Origin: Pseudomonas sp.
Lineage (GTDB): Bacteria; Pseudomonadota; Gammaproteobacteria; Pseudomonadales; Pseudomonadaceae
Assembly: GCF_017744435.1 (NCBI RefSeq)
Contig: NZ_JAGIBG010000005.1
Coordinates: 1-64,000, forward strand
Length of the DNA: 64,000 bases
Reading direction: 5' to 3'
Made by a program: the position numbers and the translations under genes. The notes below the pieces were generated by a model. The model saw only the letters and a list, made by a program, of their open reading frames with translations, was not told the origin of the DNA and made no database searches. Positions 27,013-38,161 of this stretch are shown one piece after another. Each line of letters begins with the position of its first letter. Positions within the stretch are counted from its first letter, which is position 1.

Positions 27013-27570
27013 TCAGCCCGGACGAACGACCTCACCAGTAGCGAGGTTGCGAATCACACTCGGATTCTTCCGCCCGCCCAGCGCCCCCCCGAGCACCAGG
27101 TCCAGCTGGCCATGGAAATACTGCTCCACCCGCAAGCGGGTCTTTGCCGCCGGGCGCCCGCCCGGGTTGCAGGAGGTGGAAATCAACGGCCCGACCAAGG
27201 CACACAGCTCGCGCACCACCGGGTGATCGCTGACCCGCAGCGCCACGGTGTCATGCTGCCCGGTCACCCACTCGGGCAACAGGTCCTGGTGCGGCACCAG
27301 CCAGGTGTTCGGCCCGGGCCAGGTGCTGCCCATGCGGTCGATCCAGTCCTCAGGGAAGTCCTCGAACAGAAAGTCGAACTGGCGGATGTTGTCGGCGATC
27401 AGGATCAGCCCTTTATCCACAGGCCGCGACTTCAGCGCCAGCAGGCGATACACCGCGTCCTCGTTCCAAGGGTCGCAGCCCAGGCCCCAGACCGCTTCCG
27501 TCGGGTAGGCGATCACTGCGCCCGCCCGGATCTCACGTGCGGCTTGTTGCACACGAAAACTGCTCACCAT
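27013..27570 (-). CDS. tsaC: L-threonylcarbamoyladenylate synthase (YrdC/Sua5 type)
   Basis: 185 residues, the short TsaC form without the Sua5 C-terminal domain. It makes threonylcarbamoyl-AMP for the t6A37 modification of ANN-decoding tRNAs. Motifs: [45 protein letters not shown] and [11 protein letters not shown]. It follows dprA by 42 bp on the same strand, the usual pseudomonad order. Confidence 0.95.
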   Translation of the reverse strand: MVSSFRVQQAAREIRAGAVIAYPTEAVWGLGCDPWNEDAVYRLLALKSRPVDKGLILIADNIRQFDFLFEDFPEDWIDRMGSTWPGPNTWLVPHQDLLPEWVTGQHDTVALRVSDHPVVRELCALVGPLISTSCNPGGRPAAKTRLRVEQYFHGQLDLVLGGALGGRKNPSVIRNLATGEVVRPG

Positions 27571-27612
27571 TTGCGTCTCTCCGCCTTTTAACCTTGCTTG
27601 CGCGCAGTGTAC

Positions 27613-28710
27613 TTAGCCGGCGCGGGCAAACCAACGCCCGGCGACATTGCTGACCCGCCCTTCAAGCTCCAGTTCCGTCAGCTGCGCCAGCACCTCGGCC
27701 AGCGGCCGGTCACTGAAGTGGGCCAGGTTCTCGCTAGTCTGTGGTGCGGCATGCAGCAGGGCAAGCAGCGGATGTGCCGGTTTATCCACAGCAGCTGGTG
27801 GCAGGTTCTGCCAGCCGCGCAGGCTTTCCAGAATCTGCTCCACGCTTTCCACCAGCAGCGCGCCATCGCGGATCAGCTGGTGGCAGCCCTTGGCTGCCGG
27901 GTGGTGGATCGACCCAGGAATCGCATATACCTCGCGGCCCTGCTCAGCCGCCAGGCGGGCGGTGATCAGCGAGCCGCTGGCAAGGCTGGCCTCGACCACC
28001 AGCACACCGAGCGACAGGCCGCTGATGATGCGATTGCGCCGCGGGAAGTTGCCCGGCAACGGCCCGGCGTCGAGCGGATACTCTGACACCAGGGCTCCGC
28101 CCATGTCGGTCATCATCCGCGCAAGGTCGCGGTGGCGCTGTGGATAAAGTTTTTGCAAGCCTGTGCCGAGCACCCCAATGGTGCCCCCTCCAACCTCCAG
28201 TGCCGCCCGATGAGCGGCACCATCAATGCCCAGGGCCAGCCCGCTGGTGATGGTGAAACCGGCCTGCGCCAGGCAGCGGGAAAATGCCCTGGCCGTGTCG
28301 AGCGCGGGGGGTGTGGCACGCCTGCTGCCCACAATGGCCAACTGGGGTCGATCGAGCAGTGCCGGATTGCCAGCTACGAAAAGCAGCGGTGGAGCATCGT
28401 CGATTTCCCCCAGCAGTGCCGGGTAGTCAGGGCCGTCCCACATCAGTAAATGCTGGCCCGGACGCTCTAGCCAGGCCATTGCAGCCAATGCACCGTCACG
28501 TACTTCGGCACTGCGCCGCGCATCGATGGTGGCTTGTGGAATACCCAGCGCGCGCCAGGCAGGGCCGGGTGCGCTGAGCGCAGAAGACGCACTGCCAAAG
28601 GCCTCCAGCAAGGTCCGAAAACGTCGCAATCCGGTCTCGGGCAAGCGATGCAGGCGTAATCGCGCCTCCAGTTCGGCAGGTGGACAAGGCGACGAATGGT
28701 AATTCGGCAT
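27613..28710 (-). CDS. dprA: DNA-processing protein DprA
   Basis: 365 residues from the ATG at 28710, which has CAAGGAT eight bases upstream; ATG or related starts at 28719 and 28740 do not. An N-terminal SAM-like region, the Rossmann-fold core with VGSRRATPPALDTARAFSR and TSGLALGIDGAAHRAAL, and a C-terminal winged-helix (SENLAHFSDRPLAEVLAQL). DprA loads RecA on incoming single-stranded DNA during transformation. First gene of dprA-tsaC, divergent from def. Confidence 0.95.
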   Translation of the reverse strand: MPNYHSSPCPPAELEARLRLHRLPETGLRRFRTLLEAFGSASSALSAPGPAWRALGIPQATIDARRSAEVRDGALAAMAWLERPGQHLLMWDGPDYPALLGEIDDAPPLLFVAGNPALLDRPQLAIVGSRRATPPALDTARAFSRCLAQAGFTITSGLALGIDGAAHRAALEVGGGTIGVLGTGLQKLYPQRHRDLARMMTDMGGALVSEYPLDAGPLPGNFPRRNRIISGLSLGVLVVEASLASGSLITARLAAEQGREVYAIPGSIHHPAAKGCHQLIRDGALLVESVEQILESLRGWQNLPPAAVDKPAHPLLALLHAAPQTSENLAHFSDRPLAEVLAQLTELELEGRVSNVAGRWFARAG

Positions 28711-28917
28711 GGGGATCATCCTTGATCGAAACAGGGCCATCTACGTGGCACAACCTGTGGATAAGTTTGTGGGTAACACTTTGAAAAGCTGTCCATCGTT
28801 TGCCGGCTATCAAGCCTATAAAGACCCTAGCCGAGCTTTCACAGGTGCTGAAATCGCCGTTTCCCTTTATTATGTGTGCTCAGTTTTCAACCGACCGCAC
28901 AGTGACTGCCTGACCTT

Positions 28918-29424
28918 ATGGCCATCTTGAACATTCTCGAATTCCCGGACCCGCGCCTGCGCACCATTGCCAAACCGGTAACGGTGTTCGACGACGCCCT
29001 GCGTCAGCTGATCGACGACATGTTTGAAACCATGTACGAAGCCCCCGGCATCGGCCTGGCCGCCACCCAGGTCAACGTGCATCAGCAGGTCGTGGTCATG
29101 GACCTCAGCGAAGACCGCAGCGAGCCGCGCGTGTTCATCAACCCGACTGTCGAAGAGCTGACCCACGACATGGGCCAGTACCAGGAAGGCTGCCTGTCGG
29201 TCCCGGGCTTCTACGAGAACGTCGACCGTCCGCTGCGTGTGCGGGTCAAGGCCCAGGACCGCGACGGCAAGCCGTACGAGCTGGAATGCGAAGGCCTGCT
29301 GGCAGTGTGCGTGCAGCACGAGTTCGATCACCTCAACGGCAAGCTGTTCGTCGACTACCTGTCGCAGCTCAAGCGCGACCGGATCAAGAAGAAGCTGGAA
29401 AAGCAGCACCGCCAGCAAGCCTGA
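28918..29424 (+). CDS. def: Peptide deformylase
   Basis: 168 residues. It removes the formyl group from nascent proteins at the ribosome exit. All three motifs are present: GIGLAATQV (residues 44-52), EGCLSVP with metal ligand Cys92, and QHEFDH with His134, catalytic Glu135 and His138. It precedes fmt, but a strong terminator-like hairpin (29439-29470) lies between them. Confidence 0.97.
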   Translation: MAILNILEFPDPRLRTIAKPVTVFDDALRQLIDDMFETMYEAPGIGLAATQVNVHQQVVVMDLSEDRSEPRVFINPTVEELTHDMGQYQEGCLSVPGFYENVDRPLRVRVKAQDRDGKPYELECEGLLAVCVQHEFDHLNGKLFVDYLSQLKRDRIKKKLEKQHRQQA

Positions 29425-29438
29425 TCCCCACCTCCCAG

Positions 29439-29470
29439 AAGGCTTGCTCCGGCAAGCCTTTTTCTTTTTG
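29439..29470 (+). terminator. Terminator between def and fmt
   Basis: AAGGCTTGC-TCCG-GCAAGCCTT followed by TTTCTTTTT, in the 60-bp def-fmt gap. It has all features of an intrinsic terminator although the genes are usually regarded as one operon; it may attenuate read-through into fmt. Confidence 0.8.
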
Positions 29471-29484
29471 CAAGCGAGAACTCC

Positions 29485-30417
29485 ATGCGCATCGTCTTTG
29501 CTGGCACTCCAGAGTTTGCCGCCGAACACCTCAAGGCCCTGCTCGACAGCCCGTACGAGATCGTGGCCGTCTACACCCAGCCCGACCGCCCCGCCGGCCG
29601 TGGCCAGAAGCTCATGCCGAGCCCGGTCAAGCAGTTGGCCGTGGCCCATGACATCCCTGTGTTCCAGCCGCCAACCCTGCGCAATGCCGAAGCACAGGCC
29701 GAACTGGCCGCGCTCAAGCCGGACCTGATGGTGGTGGTCGCCTACGGCCTGATCTTGCCGCAAGTGGTCCTCGACATCCCGCGCCTGGGTTGCATCAACA
29801 GCCACGCCTCCTTGCTGCCCCGCTGGCGCGGTGCGGCGCCGATCCAGCGCGCCGTGGAAGCCGGCGATGCCGAGAGCGGCGTGACGGTGATGCGCATGGA
29901 AGCCGGCCTGGATACCGGGCCGATGCTGCTCAAGGTGGTCACCCCGATCAGCGCCGACGATACCGGCGGCAGCCTGCACGACCGCCTCGCCGAAATGGGC
30001 CCACCCGCTGTCGTCCAGGCCATCGCCGGCCTGGCAGACGGTTCGCTGCAGGGTGAGGTCCAGGACGATGCCCTGGCCACTTATGCACACAAGCTGAACA
30101 AGGACGAAGCCCGCATCGACTGGAGCCGCCCGGCCGTCGAGCTGGAACGCCTGATCCGTGCCTTCAACCCTTGGCCGGTGTGCCACAGCACGCTCGATGG
30201 CGAGAGCGTGAAGGTGCTGGCTGCCAACGTCTCCACAGGCAAGGGCGCCCCGGGCGAGATCCTCTCCGCCAGCAAGGACGGCCTGGTCGTCGCCTGCGGT
30301 GACCAGGCCCTGAGCCTGACCCGCCTGCAGCTGCCTGGTGGCAAGGCACTGAACTTCAGCGACCTGTTCAACAGCCGCCGTGAGATGTTCGCCGCCGGCA
30401 AGGTGCTGGGCCAATGA
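29485..30417 (+). CDS. fmt: Methionyl-tRNA formyltransferase
   Basis: 310 residues. It formylates initiator Met-tRNA with 10-formyltetrahydrofolate. N-terminal GART-like domain: [34 protein letters not shown] (folate loop) and [17 protein letters not shown]-terminal OB-like domain from about residue 205. Its TGA overlaps the rsmB ATG by 4 bp. Confidence 0.97.
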   Translation: MRIVFAGTPEFAAEHLKALLDSPYEIVAVYTQPDRPAGRGQKLMPSPVKQLAVAHDIPVFQPPTLRNAEAQAELAALKPDLMVVVAYGLILPQVVLDIPRLGCINSHASLLPRWRGAAPIQRAVEAGDAESGVTVMRMEAGLDTGPMLLKVVTPISADDTGGSLHDRLAEMGPPAVVQAIAGLADGSLQGEVQDDALATYAHKLNKDEARIDWSRPAVELERLIRAFNPWPVCHSTLDGESVKVLAANVSTGKGAPGEILSASKDGLVVACGDQALSLTRLQLPGGKALNFSDLFNSRREMFAAGKVLGQ

Positions 30418-31724
30418 ACCCACGCCTCGCCGCCGCCCGTGCCCTTGCCGCTGTACTCAGTGGCAAGGCTTCGCTGAACAGCTCGCTGCCGGCACAGCTG
30501 GACAAGGTCGAAGAACGCGATCGGGGCCTGACCCAGGACCTGGCGTTCGGGACTGCCCGCTGGCAGCCACGCCTGGATCTGCTGGCCGCGCAGCTGCTGC
30601 AGAAGCCATTCAAGGCTGCCGATGCCGATGTGCAGGCCCTGCTGCTGGTCGGCCTGTACCAGTTGTTCTACACCCGCATTCCGGCCCATGCCGCCATCGG
30701 CGAAACGGTCGGCTGCGCAGACAAGCTCAAGAAGCCGTGGGCCAAGGGCCTGCTCAACGCCGTGCTGCGCCGCGCCCAACGCGAAGGCGAGGAGCTGCTC
30801 GCCGGCATGGAGCGCGACCCGGTGGTGCGTACCGCCCACCCGCGCTGGTTGCAGAAGTCGCTGAAGGCCTTCTGGCCGGAGCAGTGGGAAGCCATCTGCG
30901 CCGCCAACAACGCCCACCCGCCGATGATCCTGCGGGTCAACCGCCGCCATCACAGCCGCGACGCCTACCTGGCGCTGCTGGCCGAGGCCGGCGTCGGCGC
31001 CAGCGCCTGCCAATACAGCCGTGACGGCATCGTCCTCGCCGAGGCTTGCGACGTTCGCGGCCTGCCAGGCTTCGCCGAAGGCTGGGTCAGCGTGCAGGAC
31101 GAAGCCGCGCAGCTGTCCGCCGACCTGCTCGAACTGGCCCCCGGCCAGCGCGTGCTCGACGCCTGCTGCGCCCCCGGCGGCAAGACCTGCCACCTGCTCG
31201 AAGCCGAACCGGGCCTGGCCCACATGACGGCCATCGACCTCGAAGCCAAGCGCCTGACCCGGGTGCGCGAGAACCTCGACCGCCTGCAGCTGGATGCCGA
31301 GCTGATCGCCTGCGATGCCCGTGACACCGCCAGCTGGTGGGACGGCAAGCCGTTCCAGCGCATCCTGCTCGATGCGCCGTGCTCGGCCACTGGCGTGATC
31401 CGCCGCCACCCGGACATCAAGCTGACCCGCCAGGCCGACGACATTCCGGCCCTGGCCGCGTTGCAAGGCGAGCTGCTCGATGCCCTGTGGCCGACCCTGG
31501 AGGTGGGCGGCATGCTGCTGTACGCCACCTGCTCCAGCCTGCCGACCGAGAACACCGAAGTGATCGATGCCTTCCTCGCCCGCACCCCGGGCGCCCGTGA
31601 GCTGGACCTGGCCACCGAAGCCGGCCTGCGCCAGCCCCACGGCCGCCAGCTGCTGGCCCAGGAGGGCGGTCACGACGGGTTCTACTATGCCAAGCTGATC
31701 AAGATCGCCGCCTCGCGCGGATAA
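30414..31724 (+). CDS. rsmB: 16S rRNA (cytosine-967-C5)-methyltransferase
   Basis: 436 residues. An N-terminal NusB-like RNA-binding domain (~1-140), then a Rossmann methyltransferase: SAM loop [17 protein letters not shown], and the catalytic Cys in [19 protein letters not shown], with the second Cys in [13 protein letters not shown]. It methylates C967 of 16S rRNA. Coupled to fmt by ATGA. Confidence 0.97.
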   Translation: MNPRLAAARALAAVLSGKASLNSSLPAQLDKVEERDRGLTQDLAFGTARWQPRLDLLAAQLLQKPFKAADADVQALLLVGLYQLFYTRIPAHAAIGETVGCADKLKKPWAKGLLNAVLRRAQREGEELLAGMERDPVVRTAHPRWLQKSLKAFWPEQWEAICAANNAHPPMILRVNRRHHSRDAYLALLAEAGVGASACQYSRDGIVLAEACDVRGLPGFAEGWVSVQDEAAQLSADLLELAPGQRVLDACCAPGGKTCHLLEAEPGLAHMTAIDLEAKRLTRVRENLDRLQLDAELIACDARDTASWWDGKPFQRILLDAPCSATGVIRRHPDIKLTRQADDIPALAALQGELLDALWPTLEVGGMLLYATCSSLPTENTEVIDAFLARTPGARELDLATEAGLRQPHGRQLLAQEGGHDGFYYAKLIKIAASRG

Positions 31725-31747
31725 GCACAAAGGTTAGGGAGTAGCGG

Positions 31748-33121
31748 ATGAAGATCATCATCCTCGGCGCAGGGCAGGTAGGCGGTACGCTGGCGGAACA
31801 CCTGGCCAGCGAAGCCAACGACATCACCGTGGTCGACACCGATGGCGACCGCCTGCGCGACCTCGGCGACCGTCTGGACATCCGTACCGTGCAGGGCCGC
31901 GGCTCGCTGCCGACGGTGCTGCGCCAGGCCGGTGCCGACGACGCCGACATGCTGGTGGCGGTGACCAACAGCGACGAAACCAACATGGTCGCCTGCCAGG
32001 TGGCCTACACCCTGTTCCACACCCCGACCAAGATCGCCCGGGTGCGCGAGTCGGCCTACCTGACCCGCGAAGAGCTGTTCGACAACGACCATATCCCGGT
32101 CGACGTGCTGATCAGCCCCGAGCAGGTGGTGACCAACTACATCAAGCGCCTGATCGAACACCCAGGCTCGCTGCAGGTGATCGACTTCGCCGAGGGCAAG
32201 GCCCAGCTGGTGGCGGTAAAGGCCTACTACGGTGGCCCGCTGGTGGGCCAGCAGCTGCGCCAGATCCGCGCGCACATGCCCAACGTCGATACCCGCGTGG
32301 CGGCGATCTTCCGCCGCGACCGGCCGATCACCCCACGGGGCGACACGGTGATCGAAGCCGATGACGAAGTGTTCTTCATCGCCGCGAAGAAGGACATCCG
32401 CGCCGTGATGGGTGAGCTGCGGCGCATCGACGAGACCAACAAGCGCATTGTCATCGCCGGCGGCGGGCAGATCGGCGAGCGCTTGGCCGAAGCCATCGAG
32501 AGCCGCTACCAGGTGAAGATCATCGAGATGAGCGCGGCACGCTGCCGGCACCTCTCCGATACCCTGGAAAGCACCGTGGTACTGCAGGGCAGCGCCTCGG
32601 ACAAGGACCTGATGCTCGAAGAGAACATCGCCGACGCCGACATCTTCCTGGCCCTGACCAACGACGACGAAGCCAACATCATGTCGTCGCTGCTGGCCAA
32701 GCGCCTTGGCGCGGGCAAGGTCATGACCATCATCAACAACCCGGCCTATGTCGACCTGGTGCAGGGCGGCGATATCGACATCGCCATCAGCCCGCAGCTG
32801 GCCACCATCGGCACCTTGCTGGCGCACGTGCGGCGCGGCGATATCGTCAGCGTGCACTCGCTGCGCCGCGGTGCGGCCGAGGCCATCGAGGCGGTGGCGC
32901 ACGGTGACTCGAAGTCGAGCAAGGTGGTCGGCAAGGCTGTGGAAAACATCGCCTTGCCACCGGGCACCACCATCGGCGCGATCATCCGCGACGAGGAAGT
33001 GCTGATCGCCCACGACGACACGGTGATCGAGTCGGGCGACCATGTGATCCTGTTCGTTGTGGATAAAAAGCACATTCGCGATGTGGAGAAGCTGTTCCAC
33101 GTCGGCTTGAGTTTCTTCTAG
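31748..33121 (+). CDS. trkA: Trk potassium uptake system NAD-binding protein
   Basis: 457 residues. Duplicated structure: Rossmann RCK-N at the start ([18 protein letters not shown]) and again near residue 233 ([18 protein letters not shown]), each followed by an RCK-C/TrkA-C domain. It is the peripheral regulatory subunit that gates TrkH/TrkG potassium channels in response to NAD(H). It is 23 bp after rsmB. Confidence 0.97.
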   Translation: MKIIILGAGQVGGTLAEHLASEANDITVVDTDGDRLRDLGDRLDIRTVQGRGSLPTVLRQAGADDADMLVAVTNSDETNMVACQVAYTLFHTPTKIARVRESAYLTREELFDNDHIPVDVLISPEQVVTNYIKRLIEHPGSLQVIDFAEGKAQLVAVKAYYGGPLVGQQLRQIRAHMPNVDTRVAAIFRRDRPITPRGDTVIEADDEVFFIAAKKDIRAVMGELRRIDETNKRIVIAGGGQIGERLAEAIESRYQVKIIEMSAARCRHLSDTLESTVVLQGSASDKDLMLEENIADADIFLALTNDDEANIMSSLLAKRLGAGKVMTIINNPAYVDLVQGGDIDIAISPQLATIGTLLAHVRRGDIVSVHSLRRGAAEAIEAVAHGDSKSSKVVGKAVENIALPPGTTIGAIIRDEEVLIAHDDTVIESGDHVILFVVDKKHIRDVEKLFHVGLSFF

Positions 33122-33132
33122 GAGAAGACGGC

Positions 33133-33447
33133 ATGCGTGAATCGCTGGAGAAAATGCTGGCCAAGGGTGTGGATAACCCGCTGCTGAGGTTTGGCCTGGG
33201 CAAGGCCTGGCTGGACGAGGGCAATGGCGCGGAAGCAGCTGTGCACCTGGCGCGGTGCGTGGAGCAGGACCCGAAGTACTCGGCGGCCTGGAAGCTGCTG
33301 GGGAAGGCGTATCAGCTGGTCGGCGACCTGCCGGCGGCGCGCAAGGCCTGGGAAGACGGGATCGTGGCGGCCCAGGCCCATGGTGACAAACAGGCCGAGA
33401 AAGAGATGACCGTGTTCCTGAAAAAGCTCAACAAAACTTCAAGCTGA
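33133..33447 (+). CDS. Tetratricopeptide repeat protein
   Basis: 104 residues, essentially two to three TPR units (PLLRFGLGKAWLDEGNGAEAAVHLARCVEQDP and YSAAWKLLGKAYQLVGDLPAARKAWEDGI start the units). Cytosolic, no signal peptide. It is 11 bp after trkA with GGAGAAG before the ATG, so it is the last gene of the def/fmt-rsmB-trkA unit. Specific partner unknown. Confidence 0.85.
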   Translation: MRESLEKMLAKGVDNPLLRFGLGKAWLDEGNGAEAAVHLARCVEQDPKYSAAWKLLGKAYQLVGDLPAARKAWEDGIVAAQAHGDKQAEKEMTVFLKKLNKTSS

Positions 33448-33454
33448 CGCGATC

Positions 33455-33543
33455 CCTGTGGGAGCGGGCTTGCCCGCGAACACCGGCGAAGCCGGTGCCA
33501 TGCACCGCGGTGCCTTCTTCGCGGGCAAGCCCGCTCCCACAGA
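33455..33543. repeat. BIME: inverted REP pair
   Basis: CTGTGGGAGCGGGCTTGCCCGCGAA and its inverted copy TTCGCGGGCAAGCCCGCTCCCACAG, flanking CACCGGCGAAGCCGGTGCCATGCACCGCGGTG. It lies between the convergent TPR and acyltransferase genes. Confidence 0.85.
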
Positions 33544-33599
33544 GCCCCTGCTAAATTTGACAGACAGGTATTCATGCCTGCAGTAGAGCAGTGGATAAC

Positions 33600-34487
33600 T
33601 CAATACCAGCGCGGCTCGCCAGCCGGGCGCTTCTTGAAGCGCTTCATGCTCCACATGTACTGGCTCGGGTACTCGCGCACATAACGCTCGACCACCTTGC
33701 TCATGGCCGCTGCCGACACGTTCACGTCAGTGCTGTACATCTCTTCCGGCGCCGCTTCCAGGAACACCTTGAAGCCCGACCCGTCCGGCAGCCGCAGCGC
33801 GTGCAGGAACACCCCCACCGCCTTGCCACCGGCCAGCATATTCGGCACGAACTTGCTGGTCAGCGCCTGGGTGCCCAGGAACGGCACGAACACCCCCGCC
33901 GATTCCGCCGGCTCCGGGTCGGCAGGAATCCCCACCTGGCCACCGCGGCGCACTTCCTTGATCACGCTGAGGATGCCTTCCTTGGTCGAAGGCGCCACGC
34001 GGTTGCCCATCTGCACCCGCTGCTCGCGCAGCAGGTCATCCACTGCCTTGAGCTTCGGCGGGCGGTAGAAGATGATCGGCTTGCACTGGTTGCAGTAGAA
34101 GTGGTTGAGCACTTCCCAGTTGCCCAGGTGGCTGGTGATGCCAACCACGCCCTTGCCCGAGGCCAGGGCCTGCTCCAGCACTTCCAGGCCGTGCACTTCC
34201 TTGACCAGCTCCAGCGAACGCTGCGGCGGCCAGATCCAGGCACAGGCACTTTCGACGAAGGATTTGCCGATATCCTTCAGTGCACGGCCGACCAGTTGCT
34301 CGCGCTCGACCGGATCCATCTCCGGGAAGCACTTGGCCAGGTTGATGCGCACGACATTTCGCGAGCCGTTGGGGACTTTCCACATCAGCCAGCCGATACC
34401 GGCGCCGACGCGCTGCACAGCGCCCCAGGGCAGCTTGGCAAACAGACGCAGCACCCCGACCATCAGGGCGCCCTTGAACTTTTCCAC
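33600..34487 (-). CDS. Lipid A biosynthesis (lauroyl/secondary) acyltransferase
   Basis: 295 residues from a GTG at 34487 (AAGGA seven bases before). LpxL/HtrB-type enzyme of the inner membrane: an N-terminal hydrophobic anchor, the HX4(D/E) catalytic motif in GITSHLGNWEVL, and the conserved block EVRRGGQVGIPADPEPAESAGVFVPFLG-type region (quoted here only by start EVRRGGQVGIPADPEP). It transfers a secondary acyl chain to lipid A. It is divergent in order from glyQ with tag in between, as near the P. aeruginosa origin. Chain specificity is not predictable. Confidence 0.9.
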   Translation of the reverse strand: MEKFKGALMVGVLRLFAKLPWGAVQRVGAGIGWLMWKVPNGSRNVVRINLAKCFPEMDPVEREQLVGRALKDIGKSFVESACAWIWPPQRSLELVKEVHGLEVLEQALASGKGVVGITSHLGNWEVLNHFYCNQCKPIIFYRPPKLKAVDDLLREQRVQMGNRVAPSTKEGILSVIKEVRRGGQVGIPADPEPAESAGVFVPFLGTQALTSKFVPNMLAGGKAVGVFLHALRLPDGSGFKVFLEAAPEEMYSTDVNVSAAAMSKVVERYVREYPSQYMWSMKRFKKRPAGEPRWY

Positions 34488-34527
34488 AGGCAATTCCTTA
34501 TTTCAGCAAGGCGCGCATTGTAACCCC

Positions 34528-35079
34528 TCAGCGCAACAAGGCGGCGTAGCGATCGCAATCGGTGGTGTGGTCCATGACCATGCCGGTGGCCTGCATGAAG
34601 GCGTAGCAGATGGTCGGGCCGACGAAGGTGAAGCCGGCTTTTTGCAGGGCCTTGCTCATGGCCTTGGCTTCGTCGGTGACCGCCGGCACATCGCCACGGC
34701 CCTGGAAGTGGTTGATCTTCGGCGCGCCGCCCACGAACGACCAGAGCCACTCGGCGGGGTTATCCACAGCCAGCCAGGCCTGCGCGTTACGCCGGGCAGC
34801 CTTGAGCTTGAGGCGGTTGCGGATGATGCCGGCGTCGAGCATCAGCTCCTCGATCCGTTCGTCGCTCATGGCCGCCAGTTTCACCGGATCGAAGCCGTGC
34901 ATCACCTCGCGATAACGCTCGCGTTTACGTAAAACGGTGATCCATGAAAGCCCCGCCTGGAACCCTTCGAGCAAAAGCATCTCGAACAGCAACGCCGGGT
35001 CACGCTGTGGCGTTCCCCATTCCTGGTCGTGGTAGGCCTGGTACAACGGATCGTCGGTACACCAAAAGCAGCGTGGCAT
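34528..35079 (-). CDS. tag: DNA-3-methyladenine glycosylase I
   Basis: 183 residues. It excises N3-methyladenine in base-excision repair. Structural zinc ligands are visible: Cys4 (PRCFWCTDD) and His at YHDQEWG near the N-terminus, with the pair HTTDC near the C-terminus. The HhH-superfamily core includes SWITVLRKRERYREV. 40 bp upstream of the acyltransferase gene on the same strand, divergent from glyQ. Confidence 0.96.
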   Translation of the reverse strand: MPRCFWCTDDPLYQAYHDQEWGTPQRDPALLFEMLLLEGFQAGLSWITVLRKRERYREVMHGFDPVKLAAMSDERIEELMLDAGIIRNRLKLKAARRNAQAWLAVDNPAEWLWSFVGGAPKINHFQGRGDVPAVTDEAKAMSKALQKAGFTFVGPTICYAFMQATGMVMDHTTDCDRYAALLR

Positions 35080-35162
35080 AAGGCTCCAATGAGTAGAGGG
35101 CGAGGCGAATCAGGTTATACTCCCGCTCTTTACATCCGCATCCCCAGATACAGGTGAATTTC

Positions 35163-36110
35163 GTGAGCCAGCCTACGCCAGCCGTGCGTACCTTCCAAGA
35201 CCTGATCCTCGCCCTGCAAAACTACTGGGCAGCTCAAGGTTGTGTGGTGCTTCAGCCCTACGATATGGAAGTAGGCGCCGGCACTTTCCACACCGCTACA
35301 TTCCTGCGCGCCGTGGGTCCAGAAACCTGGAACGCCGCCTATGTGCAGCCTAGCCGTCGCCCTGCCGACGGGCGGTATGGCGAAAACCCCAACCGCCTGC
35401 AGCACTACTACCAGTTCCAGGTGGTCCTGAAGCCGAACCCGGCCAACTTCCAGGAGCTGTACCTCGGCTCGCTGAAAGCCATTGGCATCGACCCGCTGGT
35501 CCACGACATCCGCTTCGTCGAAGACAACTGGGAGTCGCCGACCCTGGGCGCCTGGGGCCTGGGCTGGGAAATCTGGCTGAACGGCATGGAAGTCACCCAG
35601 TTCACCTACTTCCAGCAGGTTGGTGGCATCGAGTGCTACCCGGTCACCGGTGAAATCACCTACGGCCTCGAGCGCCTGGCCATGTACATCCAGGGCGTGG
35701 ATTCGGTCTACGACCTGGTGTGGGCCGACGGCCCGTTCGGCAAGGTCACCTACGGCGACGTGTTCCACCAGAACGAGGTGGAACAGTCGACCTACAACTT
35801 CGAGCACGCCAACGTCGAGAAGCTGTTCGAACTGTTCGACTTCTATGAAAGCGAAGCCAACCGCCTGATCAAGCTGGAGCTGCCGCTGCCGACCTATGAA
35901 ATGGTCCTGAAGGCCTCGCACACCTTCAACCTGCTGGACGCCCGCCGCGCCATCTCGGTAACCGAGCGCCAGCGTTACATCCTGCGCGTACGTACCCTGG
36001 CCCGGGACGTGGCGCAAAGCTATCTGCAAGCCCGCGCACGCCTGGGCTTCCCGATGGCCACCCCTGAACTGCGTGACGAAGTGTTGGCGAAGCTGGAGGC
36101 TGCACAATGA
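35163..36110 (+). CDS. glyQ: Glycyl-tRNA synthetase alpha subunit
   Basis: 315 residues from the GTG at 35163 ([16 protein letters not shown]), with GGTGA five bases before it; an in-frame GTG at 35154 overlaps that site. Class II synthetase catalytic subunit of the bacterial alpha2-beta2 enzyme. Signatures: [20 protein letters not shown] and [21 protein letters not shown]. Overlaps glyS by ATGA. Confidence 0.98.
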   Translation: MSQPTPAVRTFQDLILALQNYWAAQGCVVLQPYDMEVGAGTFHTATFLRAVGPETWNAAYVQPSRRPADGRYGENPNRLQHYYQFQVVLKPNPANFQELYLGSLKAIGIDPLVHDIRFVEDNWESPTLGAWGLGWEIWLNGMEVTQFTYFQQVGGIECYPVTGEITYGLERLAMYIQGVDSVYDLVWADGPFGKVTYGDVFHQNEVEQSTYNFEHANVEKLFELFDFYESEANRLIKLELPLPTYEMVLKASHTFNLLDARRAISVTERQRYILRVRTLARDVAQSYLQARARLGFPMATPELRDEVLAKLEAAQ

Positions 36111-38158
36111 GTGCTCAAGATTTCCTGGTAGAACTGGGCACCGAAGAGCTGCCACCGAAAGCCCTGGCCAGCCTCGGCGACGCCTTCCTGGCCGGCATCG
36201 AGAAGGGCCTGCAGGCCGCTGGCCTGAACTACACCAGCAAACAGGTGTACGCCGCGCCGCGTCGCCTGGCCGTACTGATCCGCCAGCTGGACGTGCAGCA
36301 GCCTGACCGCAGCATCAACATCGATGGCCCGCCCATGCAGGCGGCCTTCAAAGACGGCGAGCCGACCCAGGCTGCCCTGGGCTTCGCCAAGAAGTGCGGC
36401 GTAGAGCTGTCGGAAATCGACCAGAGCGGCGCCAAGCTGCGCTTCTCCCAGCACATCCCGGGCAAGGCCACCGCCAGCCTGCTGCCGACCATCGTCGAGG
36501 ATTCGCTCAACGACCTGCCGATTCCCAAGCGCATGCGCTGGGCCGCCAGCCGTGAAGAGTTCGTGCGCCCGACCCAGTGGCTGGTGATGCTGCTTGGCGA
36601 CCAGGTGGTCGACTGCACCATCCTGTCGCAGAAGGCCGGCCGTGAATCCCGTGGCCACCGCTTCCACCACCCGGAAAACGTGGTCATCACCACCCCGGCC
36701 AACTACGTCGAAGACCTGCGCAAGGCTTACGTGCTGGCCGACTTCGCCGAGCGTCGCGAGCTGATCAGCAAGCGCACCGCCGAGCTGGCCATGCAGCAGG
36801 AAGGCAGCGCCATCGTGCCGCCGGCGCTGCTGGACGAAGTGACTGCCCTGGTCGAATGGCCGGTGCCGCTGGTGTGCTCGTTCGAGGAGCGTTTCCTCGA
36901 AGTGCCGCAGGAAGCCCTGATCACCACCATGCAGGACAACCAGAAGTACTTCTGCCTGCTGGACAGCGAAGGCAAGCTGCTGCCGCGCTTCATTACCGTG
37001 GCCAACGTCGAGAGCCGTGACCCCAAGCAGATCGTGCAGGGTAACGAAAAGGTCGTGCGCCCGCGCCTGACCGACGCCGAGTTCTTCTTCAAGCAGGACA
37101 AGAAGCAGCCGCTGGAAACCTTCAACGAGCGCCTGAAGAACGTTGTGTTCCAGGCCCAGCTGGGCACTGTCTACGACAAGGCCGAGCGCGTTTCCAAACT
37201 GGCAGCCTTCATCGCCCCGCTGATCGGCGGCGACACCCAGCGCGCCGGCCGTGCCGGTTTGCTGTCGAAGTGCGACCTGGCCACCGAGATGGTCGGTGAA
37301 TTCCCTGAAATGCAGGGTGTTGCCGGCTACTACTACGCGCTCAACGACGGTGAGCCGGAAGACGTCGCCCTGGCCCTGAACGAGCAGTACATGCCGCGCG
37401 GTGCTGGCGCCGAGCTGCCGCAGACCCTCACCGGTGCTGCCGTGGCCATCGCCGACAAGCTCGACACCCTGGTCGGTATCTTCGGCATCGGCATGCTGCC
37501 CACCGGCAGCAAGGACCCATATGCCCTGCGTCGTGCCGCCCTGGGCGTGCTGCGCATCCTGATCGAGAAGCAGCTGGACCTCGACCTGAGCGCTGCGGTC
37601 GAGTTCGCGGTCAAGCAGTTCGGTGCCAAGGTCAAGGCCGCTGGCCTGGCCGAGCAGGTGCTGGAGTTCATCTTCGACCGCCTGCGTGCACGCTACGAAG
37701 ACGAAGGCATCGATGTTGCCACCTACCTGTCGGTACGTGCCCTGAAGCCGGCTTCTGCCCTGGACTTCGACCAGCGCGTGCAAGCAGTGCAGGCCTTCCG
37801 CAAGCTGCCGGAAGCCGAAGCCCTGGCTGCGGTGAACAAGCGTGTGTCGAACCTGCTGAGCAAGGCCGAAGGCGCCATCGCCGACCAGGTCGAGCCGAAG
37901 TACTTCGACAACGCCAACGAGTTCTCCCTGTACTCGGCCATCCAGCAGGCCGACCTGGCTGTGCAACCGATGGCAGCTGCGCGCCAGTACAGCGAATCGC
38001 TGGCCCGCCTGGCGGCCCTGCGTGACCCGGTCGACGCCTTCTTCGAGGCGGTGATGGTCAACGCCGAAGACGCCAAGGTACGCGCCAACCGTTATGCCCT
38101 GCTCAGCCGCCTGCGCGGCCTGTTCCTGGGCGTGGCTGACATTTCGCTGCTGGGGTAA
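36107..38158 (+). CDS. glyS: Glycyl-tRNA synthetase beta subunit
   Basis: 683 residues. The tRNA-binding beta subunit that works with GlyQ. Signatures: [15 protein letters not shown] at the N-terminus, [34 protein letters not shown], and the C-terminal DALR-like anticodon-binding region. Coupled to glyQ by a 4-bp overlap and followed by gmhB after 3 bp. Confidence 0.98.
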   Translation: MSAQDFLVELGTEELPPKALASLGDAFLAGIEKGLQAAGLNYTSKQVYAAPRRLAVLIRQLDVQQPDRSINIDGPPMQAAFKDGEPTQAALGFAKKCGVELSEIDQSGAKLRFSQHIPGKATASLLPTIVEDSLNDLPIPKRMRWAASREEFVRPTQWLVMLLGDQVVDCTILSQKAGRESRGHRFHHPENVVITTPANYVEDLRKAYVLADFAERRELISKRTAELAMQQEGSAIVPPALLDEVTALVEWPVPLVCSFEERFLEVPQEALITTMQDNQKYFCLLDSEGKLLPRFITVANVESRDPKQIVQGNEKVVRPRLTDAEFFFKQDKKQPLETFNERLKNVVFQAQLGTVYDKAERVSKLAAFIAPLIGGDTQRAGRAGLLSKCDLATEMVGEFPEMQGVAGYYYALNDGEPEDVALALNEQYMPRGAGAELPQTLTGAAVAIADKLDTLVGIFGIGMLPTGSKDPYALRRAALGVLRILIEKQLDLDLSAAVEFAVKQFGAKVKAAGLAEQVLEFIFDRLRARYEDEGIDVATYLSVRALKPASALDFDQRVQAVQAFRKLPEAEALAAVNKRVSNLLSKAEGAIADQVEPKYFDNANEFSLYSAIQQADLAVQPMAAARQYSESLARLAALRDPVDAFFEAVMVNAEDAKVRANRYALLSRLRGLFLGVADISLLG

Positions 38159-38161
38159 GCC

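Noticed and set aside
28870..31730. Two long leftward frames opposite def-fmt-rsmB
   Set aside because: Antisense to three firmly identified genes; no start context and no recognisable domain.
35116..35121. TATACT upstream of glyQ as its -10 element
   Set aside because: No acceptable -35 hexamer at 16-18 bases; left out as a called promoter.
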